Notes: a model not told the origin generated them from the letters alone. Counted from the first letter of the stretch, positions 43,933 through 52,930 are shown. The stretch: DNA of 64,000 nt from DATHTC01 sp963746805 (GCA_963746805.1 CAVVCQ010000001.1:62001-126000), one strand, 5' to 3'. Made by a program: numbers and translations.

Positions 43933-45123
43933 ATGGGGCGGCTGTCGCCGTACGTCCTCGTCGTCTTCTTGACGCTCGCCGGCTGCGGTGGGTCGGATTC
44001 CGAAAGCGACGAAACCGCCGCGCAGAGCGGGCCGATCGTGATCGGCACGGCGAACAGCCTGACCGGGCCGCTTGCGCCGTTCGAGACCGCGATCAATGCC
44101 GGCATCGACGTCGCCGTCGCGGAGATCAATGCCGCCGGCGGGGTGGACGGCCGCCGGCTCGAGGTGATCCACGTCGACGCGAAGTCCGATCTCAACCTCT
44201 CGGCGACCGCGACGCTCGAGGCGATCGAGAAGGGGGCGGATGTCGTCGTCCCCATCTGCGACGCCGATCTCGGCGGGCCCGGCGCACGCGCGGCGAACGA
44301 GAAGGGCGTGCTCGCGATCACGTGCGCCGGCGCGCCGGGGCTCGGCAAGCAGGCGATCGGGCCGCTCACCTTCAACACGTACTCGGGCTCCCCGACGGAG
44401 GGCGCGATCCACGCCGAGTACGCGTACAAGGAGAAGGGATGGCGCGACGCGTACCTGCTCTGCGACCAGTCGGTGGAGTACTCGAAGGTCGTCTGCAGCG
44501 CCTTCGAGACGCGTTGGCGGGAACTCGGCGGGGAGATCGTGGACAAGGACACGTTCCTGCAGGCGGACACGACGATCGCCGCGCAGGTGACGCGGCTCCG
44601 GAATGCGGCCGAGCCCGACTTCGTGCTGCTCGGCTCCTATCCGGCGGGGTCGCCGGCGCTGAAGGAGCTTCGCGCCGGGTACGACGGCCCCGTCATGCTG
44701 ACCGCGGCATTCTCCGGCACGTTCTGGCTCGCCGCCACGCCGCGCCTGTCGAACGCCTGGGTTCCCGCCGTCGGCTCGAGCTACGGCGACGACCCTCGGG
44801 AGGAGGTCAACGCCTTCTTCCAGGCGTTCGAGGACAAGACGGGGAAGGCGGCGCTCGTCGATTCGTACCCGATGCTCGGCTACTCGCTGGTGCAGACGCT
44901 CGCGCGTGGCATCGAGCAGGCCGGCACGACCGAGGGCGCGGCGCTCGCGGGCGCGCTCGACACGTTCGAGAACGAGCCGCTGCTCGCCGGACCCACGACG
45001 TACACGCCGGATTGCCACATCCCAGTGGGCCGCTCGATGCTGATCATCGAGTACAAGAACGGGAAGCCGGGATCGACGGGAACGTTCGTCGAGCCCGAGC
45101 AGGTTCCCGACTATCCCTGCTGA
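43933..45123 (+). CDS. livK: Substrate-binding lipoprotein LivK-like
   Basis: A protein of 396 residues with a lipoprotein signal (VVFLTLAGCGGS, Cys about 17). The mature protein is a type 1 periplasmic-binding fold: IVIGTANSLTGPLAPFETAINAGIDVAVAEINAAGGVDGRRLEV is the family start. It captures the amino acid or amide substrate outside the membrane and delivers it to LivHM. ATG 43933 is chosen because it gives the signal peptide. Its 3' end overlaps the convergent LAL regulator by 13 bases. Confidence 0.88.
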   Translation: MGRLSPYVLVVFLTLAGCGGSDSESDETAAQSGPIVIGTANSLTGPLAPFETAINAGIDVAVAEINAAGGVDGRRLEVIHVDAKSDLNLSATATLEAIEKGADVVVPICDADLGGPGARAANEKGVLAITCAGAPGLGKQAIGPLTFNTYSGSPTEGAIHAEYAYKEKGWRDAYLLCDQSVEYSKVVCSAFETRWRELGGEIVDKDTFLQADTTIAAQVTRLRNAAEPDFVLLGSYPAGSPALKELRAGYDGPVMLTAAFSGTFWLAATPRLSNAWVPAVGSSYGDDPREEVNAFFQAFEDKTGKAALVDSYPMLGYSLVQTLARGIEQAGTTEGAALAGALDTFENEPLLAGPTTYTPDCHIPVGRSMLIIEYKNGKPGSTGTFVEPEQVPDYPC

Positions 45124-48044
45124 TCGGCGTGCGCGACCGTGCGTCGTTGGTGCTCGACCGCCCGGGCGAGCTCCACGCGTGACGACACGCCGACCTTCCT
45201 GAAGATGTTCCGCAGGTGGGTCTCGACCGTCTTCTGGCTCAGGAAGAGCTGGGCCGCGATCTCCGGATTCGTGCGCCGATCGACGACGAGGAGCGCGAGC
45301 TCGAGCTCGCGCTCCGTGAGCGCGTCGATGCCGGTCCCGTCCGCCCGTCCGCGGCGCGTACGCCGGTACGCGCGATGCCCGAGCTTCCCGAGCTCGCGCT
45401 CGGCCTCGAGCCGGAAACGAACCGCGCCGGCTGCATCGAGTGTCGCGACCGCACGTTCAAGCTCCGCCACCGCGCGGTCGCGCTCGCCCGTCTGAGCCAG
45501 CGCGCGCGCGGCCGCCGTCCGGGAGATGGCTGCCTCGACGCTCGTTCCTGCCTCGTCGAACGACGCAACCGATGACAGCGCACGCGTGACTGCGACGTCC
45601 GTCTGACCGCCGTCGAGCGCCACCCACGCCGTCGCCCGGTCCGCCCAGCCCGCCGCCGTCCGGAGGCCGGTCGCGGACGCCAGGGCCTCGGCATGGCCCG
45701 CGCTCTCCTCGGCATCGCGGCGGCGACCCAGTGCCAGCAGCGATCGCGTCAGCAGCTCGAGGTACTTCGCGCGCCAGCCGCCGGGGATGCGCGGCATTCC
45801 GACCCCGCCACCCGCGCCGAGGAACAACTCGACCGCACGCACGTGGTCGCCGGTCTCCATCCGGGTGATTGCCTGGAGCAGGCCTGCGTAGGTCGAGATG
45901 AAGCTCTGCTCGAGGTCACGCGTCAGCTCGACGCTCTCGTCCGCCACGGCCACGGCCGTCTCGAGATCGCCGAGCTGGACCGACACGAACGCGCGGTTGA
46001 GGAGATCCCAGGCGAGCGTCTGGTCGTTCCCTGCGAGGCGCGCACCTTCGATCGCGCCGTCGAGCACCTCCGCCGCCTCGACGAGACGGCCTTGTACGGC
46101 CAGCCCGGTCGAGGACGCCTGGATCAACATCGGTAGGAGCGCTCCCTGCCCGGTCGCGCGCGCCAGCGCCAGGCCGCGCTGCCCGTGCGCCGCCGCCTCT
46201 TCGAAGCGGTCGAGGTACACCTCGGCGCCGGTGAGATACGCGATCGCATCGAGGCGCACGGCGAGCTCCTCGTCCGTCATCCCGTCGATGAGCGTGGACG
46301 CCTCGACGCGATACTGCTCCGCCGTCTCGATCTCCTCCACGAACGCGCACCCAAGTGCGACCGCGGCTGCGGCGGCGGCAATCAGCGGAGGGCCGCCAAC
46401 CGCCCGCGCGACGTCGAGTGCGCGCAGTGCCCAGTCCTGCGAGGCGGCGTTTTCCTGTCGGAAGAACGCGTCGAGCGCGAGCGTGATCATCAGCGAGGCC
46501 GCCTGGGGAGACCGCTGGTCGTCGAGCGCGGCGAGGCTTCCCTCGAGCCGCGCGTGTGCTTCCGCGTGACGGCCGAGCAGCTGTTCGATCCCGGCGCATG
46601 CCGCGGTGAGAGGGACGCGGAGGGCGCCGGAGTCCGGAGGCAGGAGCTCGATACTCTGGAGCAGCGCAGCGCGCGCCTCCTCGAACTGGCCGGTGGCGGC
46701 CTGCGCGCCGGCAAGCGCGGTCAGCAGGTCGACCCGCTCCTCCGCCGGCGCGTCGTCGCGGAGCAGCCGGAGCGCTGAGCCGAACCAGCGTGCGGCGCCG
46801 GCCGGCGTCCGCTGCGCCACGGCGCTCCCGGCTTCGCGCAGGACGGCGATCGCCTCGACATCGCCCTGGCGGCCGCAGCGCTCGACGTGGTGGGCTCGCG
46901 CGGATGCCGACGCGCCGCGGTCTGCGAGCGCGTCGGCGCAGCGCTGGTGCGCCCCCAGTCTCCAGCCCGCCGGCGAGGCGTCGTACACCGCTCGACGCAC
47001 GAGCGGGTGCCGGAATCGGAATCGGCGCGGGACCTCCGTCGGGCGAACGAGGTCGGCTCCGAGCAGCACGTCCAGTGCGTCGACCGTCTCGGCCTCGGCG
47101 ACGTCGGCCGCCGCGGCGACGAGCTCGGGCTCGAACGGATCTCCGGCGACGGCGGCCGCCTGGAGGACGAGCCTCGCATCCTCCGCGAGCAGGCCCAGCT
47201 CCTCGGTCAGCGCGGCCACAACCGCGCGCGGAACCTCGACGGTCACCAGCATGTCGTCAACCGGCGAGAACGGCGTGCCGCCGCGACCGTGCGCCCGGGC
47301 GAGCTGCTCGAGGTAGAACGGATTCCCGCCCGACTCCTCGTACAGCGCCGTGGCGCTGCCCGCGTCGAGCCCGGCGCCGAGCAGCTCGTGCGTGTCGGCG
47401 AGGCTCAAGGGTTCGAGCTCGAGTCGGGCGAGTCTGCCGACGCGGTGCGCGCGTTCGAAGGCGGCGGCGAGCCGCTCCGATGCCTGGCGCGGCCGCATGC
47501 CCATGGCGACAAGCATCGGCACGGGCGGCGGTCGCCGCAGAAGTGCACCGAGCAGCTCGATCGACCCGGAATCGGCCCAGTGCAGGTCGTCGAGGATGAG
47601 GACCAGCGGCTTGTCGGCTCCCACGACGGCGAGGAGCTCACGCACGGCTCGGTGCGTGCGATAGCGCTCGTCGCGGAGGAGTGGCACCTCCGCACTGCCG
47701 CGGTCGGACAGGCTCGCGAACACGTGTGCGAGCTCCCCGAGCGTCTGGGGATCGAGCGTCTCGAACTGGCGCGGGTCGATCGCTCCGACGTACTCGTCCA
47801 GTGCGTCGACGAACAACCAGAACGGCAGGTCGCGCTCGAGCTCCGACGCCGAGCCCGACAGGACGAGGAAGCCGCGTGCATCGGCTCGGGTGGCGAGCTC
47901 TTCGAGGAGCCGCGTCTTCCCGATCCCGGGTTCGCCGACGAGCTCGATCGCGGCCGAGCGGCCGTCCGCCAGCTGCGCCAGCACGTCATCGAACACGCCC
48001 AGCTCGACGGGCCGCCCGACGAGTTGCGGAGCCACCTGAGACAT
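45111..48044 (-). CDS. LAL-type LuxR regulator 2
   Basis: An intact regulator of 977 residues. STAND ATPase: LVGEPGIGKTRLLEEL (about 38-53), LVLILDDLHWADSGSIELLGALL, FYLEQLARAHG; TPR-like middle; LuxR HTH at the end (LTERELELALLVVDRRTNPEIAAQLFLSQKTVETHLRNIFRKVGVSSRVELARAV). LAL proteins bind ATP and an inducer and activate transcription from direct-repeat sites. In the minus strand the start codon is in the arm of a hairpin (48043-48068). It follows the PAP2 gene at 48094 by 49 bases and is probably in the same unit as motif C. Confidence 0.9.
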   Translation of the reverse strand: MSQVAPQLVGRPVELGVFDDVLAQLADGRSAAIELVGEPGIGKTRLLEELATRADARGFLVLSGSASELERDLPFWLFVDALDEYVGAIDPRQFETLDPQTLGELAHVFASLSDRGSAEVPLLRDERYRTHRAVRELLAVVGADKPLVLILDDLHWADSGSIELLGALLRRPPPVPMLVAMGMRPRQASERLAAAFERAHRVGRLARLELEPLSLADTHELLGAGLDAGSATALYEESGGNPFYLEQLARAHGRGGTPFSPVDDMLVTVEVPRAVVAALTEELGLLAEDARLVLQAAAVAGDPFEPELVAAAADVAEAETVDALDVLLGADLVRPTEVPRRFRFRHPLVRRAVYDASPAGWRLGAHQRCADALADRGASASARAHHVERCGRQGDVEAIAVLREAGSAVAQRTPAGAARWFGSALRLLRDDAPAEERVDLLTALAGAQAATGQFEEARAALLQSIELLPPDSGALRVPLTAACAGIEQLLGRHAEAHARLEGSLAALDDQRSPQAASLMITLALDAFFRQENAASQDWALRALDVARAVGGPPLIAAAAAAVALGCAFVEEIETAEQYRVEASTLIDGMTDEELAVRLDAIAYLTGAEVYLDRFEEAAAHGQRGLALARATGQGALLPMLIQASSTGLAVQGRLVEAAEVLDGAIEGARLAGNDQTLAWDLLNRAFVSVQLGDLETAVAVADESVELTRDLEQSFISTYAGLLQAITRMETGDHVRAVELFLGAGGGVGMPRIPGGWRAKYLELLTRSLLALGRRRDAEESAGHAEALASATGLRTAAGWADRATAWVALDGGQTDVAVTRALSSVASFDEAGTSVEAAISRTAAARALAQTGERDRAVAELERAVATLDAAGAVRFRLEAERELGKLGHRAYRRTRRGRADGTGIDALTERELELALLVVDRRTNPEIAAQLFLSQKTVETHLRNIFRKVGVSSRVELARAVEHQRRTVAHADQQG

Positions 48045-48068
48045 CCTCGCCTCCTTCCGGGCGAGGAT
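48043..48068 (-). promoter_or_regulatory. Hairpin enclosing the ribosome site of LAL regulator 2
   Basis: On the minus strand ATCCTCGCC pairs with GGCGAGGAT (9 bp), with the GGAAGGAGG Shine-Dalgarno in and next to the 8-base loop and the start codon in the 3' arm. It could modulate translation. Confidence 0.45.
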
Positions 48069-48093
48069 ACGCCAGCCCGGCGCAGTCGCGATC

Positions 48094-48825
48094 TCAGGTC
48101 GTCGAGCGGCGCGAGCCGGCTGCTCGCCACAGCGCGACGGCAGCGATCGCGAAGAGCGCTGCCGCCGCGCCCGCGATCGAGTCGACGAAGTAGTGGTTGC
48201 CCGTGGCAGTCACGGTCACGGCCATCACGACCGGATGGAGGAGAAAGAGGCAGCGCACAGTTCGGCGTGAGACCGCCCGATAGCCGACCAGGCCGACGAG
48301 CAGGCTCCAGCCGACGTGCATGCTCGGCATCGCCGCATAGGGGTTGAAGCGGATCCCCGCGAACGAGCCGGTGTCGTGGCCGGCGAGCCCGACCGTGTCG
48401 GCGATTCCGAGTGACGGCACGAGACGCGGCGGCGCCGTGGGATACAGCACGTAGAAGACGACCGCAATCGCGAGCGAAATGAAGAGCAGCGTGCGCAGCT
48501 CGCGATACCGGTCTCGATGGCACAAGCCGAGCCAGACGAGCACCGACACGATCAGCGGGGCGAAGCCGATCATGTAGTAGGTGGAGAGGACGTCGACCGC
48601 CGAGCCGACCAGGCGCTGGAGGGTGCTCTCGTGGAACAGGCCGAGCCCGCGCTCGAGCTCGACCAACCGCGCGGCGTTTGCGACCGCGAGCTCGGGCTCG
48701 CCGATCGTCGACCCCCGGATCGCGAGGTAGGCCGGATAGAGGGACGCCCACAGCGCGAGCTCGAGCATCGCGAACCGGCGCGCCGGGCCCACCACCATCC
48801 ACCTCGCGACGACCGTCTGAACCAT
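48094..48825 (-). CDS. PAP2-superfamily membrane phosphatase / inositolphosphotransferase-like protein
   Basis: A protein of 243 residues with about six hydrophobic segments. The motifs YPTAPPRLVPSLG, NPYAAMPSMHVGWSLLVGL and TATGNHYFVDSIAGAA are those of the Aur1/Ipt1-like branch of PAP2 enzymes, with the catalytic histidines in SMH and GNHYFVD. It should transfer or hydrolyse a phosphate-linked lipid head group. Motif C lies 30 bases upstream; LAL regulator 2 is downstream. Confidence 0.82.
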   Translation of the reverse strand: MVQTVVARWMVVGPARRFAMLELALWASLYPAYLAIRGSTIGEPELAVANAARLVELERGLGLFHESTLQRLVGSAVDVLSTYYMIGFAPLIVSVLVWLGLCHRDRYRELRTLLFISLAIAVVFYVLYPTAPPRLVPSLGIADTVGLAGHDTGSFAGIRFNPYAAMPSMHVGWSLLVGLVGYRAVSRRTVRCLFLLHPVVMAVTVTATGNHYFVDSIAGAAAALFAIAAVALWRAAGSRRSTT

Positions 48826-48855
48826 GCCGTGAGCCTGCGGGATTGCATCCGGCTC

Positions 48856-48890
48856 GACATCGGGGCCCGACCCTGATCGTGCACCCTGAT
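48856..48890 (-). promoter_or_regulatory. Composite regulon motif C
   Basis: On the minus strand ATCAGGGTG and ATCAGGGTC, 13 bases apart, then GATGTC 16 bases after the second box start. Thirty bases upstream of the PAP2 gene. Confidence 0.6.
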
Positions 48891-48928
48891 TTGCCGGACG
48901 CCTCCCTCAGGGCGTGGCGCGCGTGCTG

Positions 48929-51856
48929 CTAACGGGAGAGTGCGTCTTCGGCCCGGTCGGCCTGCTCGACTACACGTGCGAGCTCGACCCGCGTCGTGAC
49001 GCCGACCTTGCGGAAGATGTTGCGCAGGTGGGTCTCGACCGTCTTCTGACTGAGGAACAGCGCCGCAGCGATCTCGGGGTTGGTCTTCCGCTCGACCACG
49101 AGCCGCGCCAGCTCGAGCTCACGCTCGGTCAGCGCGGCCACGCCGACCGTGTCTGTCGCCCCTGGGCGCGTCCGACGGTGGATCCGGCGGCCGAGCTTGC
49201 GCAGTTCCCGCTCGGCCTCTGCCCGGTACCGCGACGCGCCGAAGGAATCGAAGGCGGCGCCTGCGCGCTCGAGCTCCGCCGCGGCCCGGTCCGCATCGCC
49301 CGCCTGTGCGAGTGCACGTCCCGCGAACACCCGCGCCCTCGCGGCGTCGAACGCGTCCCCGGTCTCCTCGAGAACCGTCGCCGCCGCAAGCGCCCCGGCG
49401 GCGGCGCTCTGCGGATCGCCCGCGTCGAGATCGAGCGCTGCCTTGGCGAGATCGGCCTTCGCGGCAGCCATGGGGAGCTCGACCGCATCGGCACACGCCC
49501 GCGCCTCTGCCGCCGCGCGCTCGGCATCCGGGCGCCGGCCGGCTGCCAGAGCGGTGCGGGTAAGCAACTCCAGGCACCAGGCTCGCCAGCCTCCTCCGAT
49601 CATCCGGAGCTCTTCCCCGCCGGCGGAGGTCGCGAGCAGGTCGCACGCGCGAGCCGAGTCGCCGCTCTCGTGGAGCGCGGCGGCCAGCGCCACGGCCGCC
49701 CAGGCAGACACAGGACCGGGCTCGAGGGTACGCGCGAGCTCGACACTCTCGTGCGCGGTGCTGAGCGCGAGCTCGATGTCTCCGGCCCCGAAGGCGGCGA
49801 AGGAGCGGTTGAAGAGGTTCCACGCCAGCCCCTGCACGTTGCCGACCAGGCGCGCGGCTTCGACGGCGCCGTCGAGTACCTCGGCGGACTCGGACACCCG
49901 CCCCTGAGCCCAGAGGGCCGTTCCGAGCATCGGATAGATGAGCGGAAACTGGTCGCCCTGACCCGTTGCGCGGCCGATCGCGAGCGCCTGCTGTCCGTGG
50001 CGGCTCGACGCTTCGAACTGATCGAGGTACCCCTCGGCCGTTGCCAGGTGGACGAGGGCGTCGAGCCGACGTGCGAGCTCGTCGTCCGACAGTGAGTCGA
50101 TCAACTCCGCGGCCTCCGCACACTGCGCCTTTGCCTCGGCAGCGGTGCCGCTCAGAGCGGCCCCCATCGCCCGCACGCCGAGCGCGGCTGCCGTCAGGGC
50201 GCGGTCGCCGAGCGTCGCGGCCGCGTCGACGGCGCGATCGGCCCAGTCGGTCATGGCATGGAAGTCGGTCCGATAGAGGCCGTCGACGGCGAGCTCGATC
50301 ATGAGTGCAACCGCCTCCGGCGACTCGGGCTTCTCGAGCTCGGCCAAGGTCGCCTCGAGCCGACCGCGCGCCTGCGTGTACCGCCCGAGGAGGTGCTCGA
50401 CGCCGGCGCACGCCGCGATCAGCCGCACCCGTAGCGCCACCGCGTCCTGCGGCACGATGCCGATGCTCTCGAGCAGCGCCGCATGGCTTTCGGCGAAGTG
50501 TCCGGCACCCGCCAGCGAGCTGGCTCGCGCGAGGAGCAACTCGACCCGTTGCTCGGGCGGGGCGTCGTCGGAGATGAGCCGAAGCGCGCTCTCGAACCAC
50601 CGTGCAGCGCTCGCGGGCGCACGGTGGGCGGCGGCCTCCCCTGCCTCACGGAGGGTCGCGACCGCAACGGGATCGCCGTGCCGGGCCGACAGCTCCACAT
50701 GGTGGGCGCGGGCCGCTGCCGAAGCGCCGCGAGCTGCCAACGCGTCGGCGCACCGTTCGTGCGCGCCCAGCCGCCACCCGCCCCTCGTCGCCTCGTATAC
50801 GGCCCGCCTGACGAGCGGGTGCCGAAACATGAAGCGCCTGGGAACCTGCGTCGGACGGACGAGGTCGATTCGCAGCAGCTCGTCGAGCGCCGTCATGGCG
50901 GCCGGCTCACTCGTGGCGGCGGCGGCGGCCGCCAGCTCCGGATCGAACGGATCACCGGCGACGGCCGCACCTTCGAGCACGAGGCGGGCTTCGGCGGTCA
51001 GCAGCCCGACCTCCTCGGCCAGCGCGGCGGCCACACTCCCGGGTACCTCGATCCCGGCGAGTGACAGCTCCGGGCCGCTTGCCGCGGGCGAGGGCTGCCG
51101 GTGGAGCGACCGGGCCAGTTGCTCGAGGTAGAAGGGGTTGCCGCCGCACTCGTCATAGAGCGCGGCCGCCGCCGGTCCGTTGCCGACGACGCCCAGCAGC
51201 TCCTGGGCCTCGCCCGGGGTCAGCGTGCCGGGCTCGATACGGGTCAGCGTCCCGGCGCGGTGCGCCCGCTCGAGCGCCACCGCCAGCCGCTCCGGTACCT
51301 GGCGAGGACGGACGGCGAGCGCGACGAGCACGGCCGCTGACGGCGGTCGGTGGAGCAGCGCCCCGAGGAGCTCGACGGAGCCCGAGTCGGCCCAGTGAAT
51401 GTCGTCCAGGACGAGCACGAGAGGCTTCGCCGCCGCAAGCCGCTCGAGCAGCGTGCGAACGGCGCGATGCGTGCGGTAGCGCTCGTTCTGGAGCGCCGCC
51501 GCCGGGTCACCGGCGAGCGCCGGCAGGGCGGGGAGGACCTGCGCGAGCTCGGCACGTACGTCCGCGTCCAGCGCGGTGAGCGCCTGCGGTTCCAGGCTCT
51601 GCACGTACTCGTCGAGCGCGTCGACGAAGACCCAGAACGGCAGGTCGCGCTCGAGCTCGGAGGCCGAGCCGGCAAGGACGAGGTGATCCCGTGCCTCGGC
51701 GCGCTCGACGAGCTCCGCGAGCAGTCGAGTCTTGCCGATCCCGGGCTCGCCCATGAGACAGAGCGCCGTCGACCGGCCCCGGTCGAGCTGGGCCAAGACC
51801 CCTTCGATCGAGCCGAGCTCGTCGGCGCGCCCCACGAGATGCTCGGAGACGACCAT
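48929..51856 (-). CDS. LAL-type LuxR regulator 3
   Basis: An intact regulator of 975 residues. LMGEPGIGKTRLLAELVE (Walker A), LVLVLDDIHWADSGSVELLGALLH (Walker B), long helical repeat region, C-terminal HTH (LTERELELARLVVERKTNPEIAAALFLSQKTVETHLRNIFRKVG). Closest to regulator 1 in the middle region. Divergent from the 80-residue gene at 51968; motif D lies in the 111-base gap, so this regulator may act on its own neighbour. Confidence 0.9.
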   Translation of the reverse strand: MVVSEHLVGRADELGSIEGVLAQLDRGRSTALCLMGEPGIGKTRLLAELVERAEARDHLVLAGSASELERDLPFWVFVDALDEYVQSLEPQALTALDADVRAELAQVLPALPALAGDPAAALQNERYRTHRAVRTLLERLAAAKPLVLVLDDIHWADSGSVELLGALLHRPPSAAVLVALAVRPRQVPERLAVALERAHRAGTLTRIEPGTLTPGEAQELLGVVGNGPAAAALYDECGGNPFYLEQLARSLHRQPSPAASGPELSLAGIEVPGSVAAALAEEVGLLTAEARLVLEGAAVAGDPFDPELAAAAAATSEPAAMTALDELLRIDLVRPTQVPRRFMFRHPLVRRAVYEATRGGWRLGAHERCADALAARGASAAARAHHVELSARHGDPVAVATLREAGEAAAHRAPASAARWFESALRLISDDAPPEQRVELLLARASSLAGAGHFAESHAALLESIGIVPQDAVALRVRLIAACAGVEHLLGRYTQARGRLEATLAELEKPESPEAVALMIELAVDGLYRTDFHAMTDWADRAVDAAATLGDRALTAAALGVRAMGAALSGTAAEAKAQCAEAAELIDSLSDDELARRLDALVHLATAEGYLDQFEASSRHGQQALAIGRATGQGDQFPLIYPMLGTALWAQGRVSESAEVLDGAVEAARLVGNVQGLAWNLFNRSFAAFGAGDIELALSTAHESVELARTLEPGPVSAWAAVALAAALHESGDSARACDLLATSAGGEELRMIGGGWRAWCLELLTRTALAAGRRPDAERAAAEARACADAVELPMAAAKADLAKAALDLDAGDPQSAAAGALAAATVLEETGDAFDAARARVFAGRALAQAGDADRAAAELERAGAAFDSFGASRYRAEAERELRKLGRRIHRRTRPGATDTVGVAALTERELELARLVVERKTNPEIAAALFLSQKTVETHLRNIFRKVGVTTRVELARVVEQADRAEDALSR

Positions 51857-51902
51857 CGACGCGTCTTCGAGGCACCATAGTCAACCCCGGCGGAAAAGAC
51901 GA

Positions 51903-51936
51903 ATCAGGGCGAAGATCAGGGTGCTGCCCTGATGTC
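51903..51936 (+). promoter_or_regulatory. Composite regulon motif D
   Basis: Plus strand: ATCAGGGCG (51903), ATCAGGGTG (51915, spacing 12), CCCTGATGTC with GATGTC at 51931, 16 bases after the second box. Thirty-one bases before the ATG at 51968, and in the divergent region upstream of LAL regulator 3. Confidence 0.6.
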
Positions 51937-51967
51937 GAATCGACGTGGCGGCGCCAATCTGGCAGTC

Positions 51968-52210
51968 ATGTCCAGCTACTTGCTCCACCACCGCCACGAG
52001 GCTCCGGAGTGCGGTGTCGTGTTCGCCTCGTTCAAGGGGCATGAGAGCACGCTCCGGCGCCGCCCGACGCTCGCCTCGTGCGTCTCCGGAGGTCACGCGA
52101 TCTGGTGGACGGTCGAAGCGGCGTCCGAGACTGACGCGCTTGCGCTGCTGCCGTTCTACGTCGCCGAGCGCACGACGGCGATCCAGGTCAGCGAGGTGCA
52201 GATCCCATGA
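51968..52210 (+). CDS. Small protein of unknown function (80 aa)
   Basis: A protein of 80 residues: SSYLLHHRHEAPECGVVFASFKGH, then CVSGGHAIWWTVEAASETDALALLPFYVAERTTAIQVSEVQIP. The layout (beta strand, histidine-rich turn, helix with LLP.YVAERT, terminal strand) resembles small ferredoxin-like dimeric alpha/beta-barrel proteins of the DUF3303/DUF4242 kind; I cannot name the family. First gene after motif D, followed by a DUF4234 protein. Confidence 0.6.
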   Translation: MSSYLLHHRHEAPECGVVFASFKGHESTLRRRPTLASCVSGGHAIWWTVEAASETDALALLPFYVAERTTAIQVSEVQIP

Positions 52211-52349
52211 GTGCGCAGCGAATCGCCCGCGCCGAACGGGAGGCACTCCCGACCGGCTGATCGTGCAGCGACAGCGCCGCGACCGCCGGGACTCCAGCCA
52301 GCTCGGCTTCGGTCTTCCCCTCACGTCAACCTCGAACAAGGAGTCGAAC

Positions 52350-52754
52350 ATGCAATCCCAGGCGAAGGTGCGCGGACCGATCGTGGTGGCGATCCTCTCG
52401 ATCGTCACCCTCGGTCTCTACACCGTGTACTACTGGTACGTCATCAACCGCGAGCTCGCCGACTACGGGCGCGCTCGCGACACCGACGCGCTCGGCACCA
52501 GCCCCGGCAGGTCGCTGGCGGCGCTCTTTCCCGGTGTGCTCTTGATCGTCCCGGCGATCTGGACGACGGTCACGACCTTCAAGCGCGTCCAGGCCGCACA
52601 GCGTCTCGACGGCCGCAGCCCGATCGATGGCTGGCTCGGCCTCGTCCTGTACGTCTGCGTGTGGCCGGCGTACTTCGGCTACCTGCAGAGCGGGCTGAAC
52701 AGCGTGTGGGCGGCAGGTGGAGCCGCCGCTGATCCGCTTCCCGCGACCGCCTAG
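52350..52754 (+). CDS. DUF4234 domain membrane protein
   Basis: A protein of 134 residues with an AAGGAG site before ATG 52350. About three hydrophobic segments: VVAILSIVTLGLYTVYYWYVINRELADYGRA (typical DUF4234 start), SLAALFPGVLLIVPAIWTTVTTFKRV and GWLGLVLYVCVWPAYFGYLQSGLN. Function unknown. Closed by a strong hairpin at 52771. Confidence 0.8.
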   Translation: MQSQAKVRGPIVVAILSIVTLGLYTVYYWYVINRELADYGRARDTDALGTSPGRSLAALFPGVLLIVPAIWTTVTTFKRVQAAQRLDGRSPIDGWLGLVLYVCVWPAYFGYLQSGLNSVWAAGGAAADPLPATA

Positions 52755-52770
52755 TCACTCGACCCAAGGA

Positions 52771-52802
52771 CGACGAAGGGCCCGTTCGCGGGCCCTTCGT
52801 CG
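52771..52802 (+). terminator. Hairpin terminator after the DUF4234 gene
   Basis: A 14-bp perfect stem (CGACGAAGGGCCCG, loop TTCG, complement). A UUCG tetraloop makes it very stable. Confidence 0.8.
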
Positions 52803-52844
52803 TTGGTCCGCGGACGCCCGAGCGGTCAGGGGCGCCTGCAAGAG

Positions 52845-52878
52845 ATCAGGGTGCGGATAAGGGTGGCGCCCCGATGTC
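52845..52878 (+). promoter_or_regulatory. Composite regulon motif E
   Basis: ATCAGGGTG (52845), ATAAGGGTG (52857, spacing 12, one change), CCCCGATGTC with GATGTC at 52873, 16 bases after the second box. Fifty-two bases before the leader ATG. From here to the ATG the sequence is nearly identical to that before paralogue A. Confidence 0.6.
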
Positions 52879-52899
52879 AGGGGATCCGCGACACGACAG

Positions 52900-52926
52900 C
52901 CTCCTCCGCATGAGCCAACGAGGAGG
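52900..52926 (+). promoter_or_regulatory. Hairpin covering the ribosome site of paralogue E
   Basis: CCTCCTC (52900-52906) pairs with GAGGAGG (52920-52926), which contains the Shine-Dalgarno; loop of 13 bases. Same structure as before paralogue A. Confidence 0.5.
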
Positions 52927-52930
52927 AGAC

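Noticed and set aside
51932..51967. Upstream ATG extension (12 residues) of the 80-residue gene
   Set aside because: The ATG at 51932 lies inside regulon motif D; the start at 51968 gives the family-like N-terminus.
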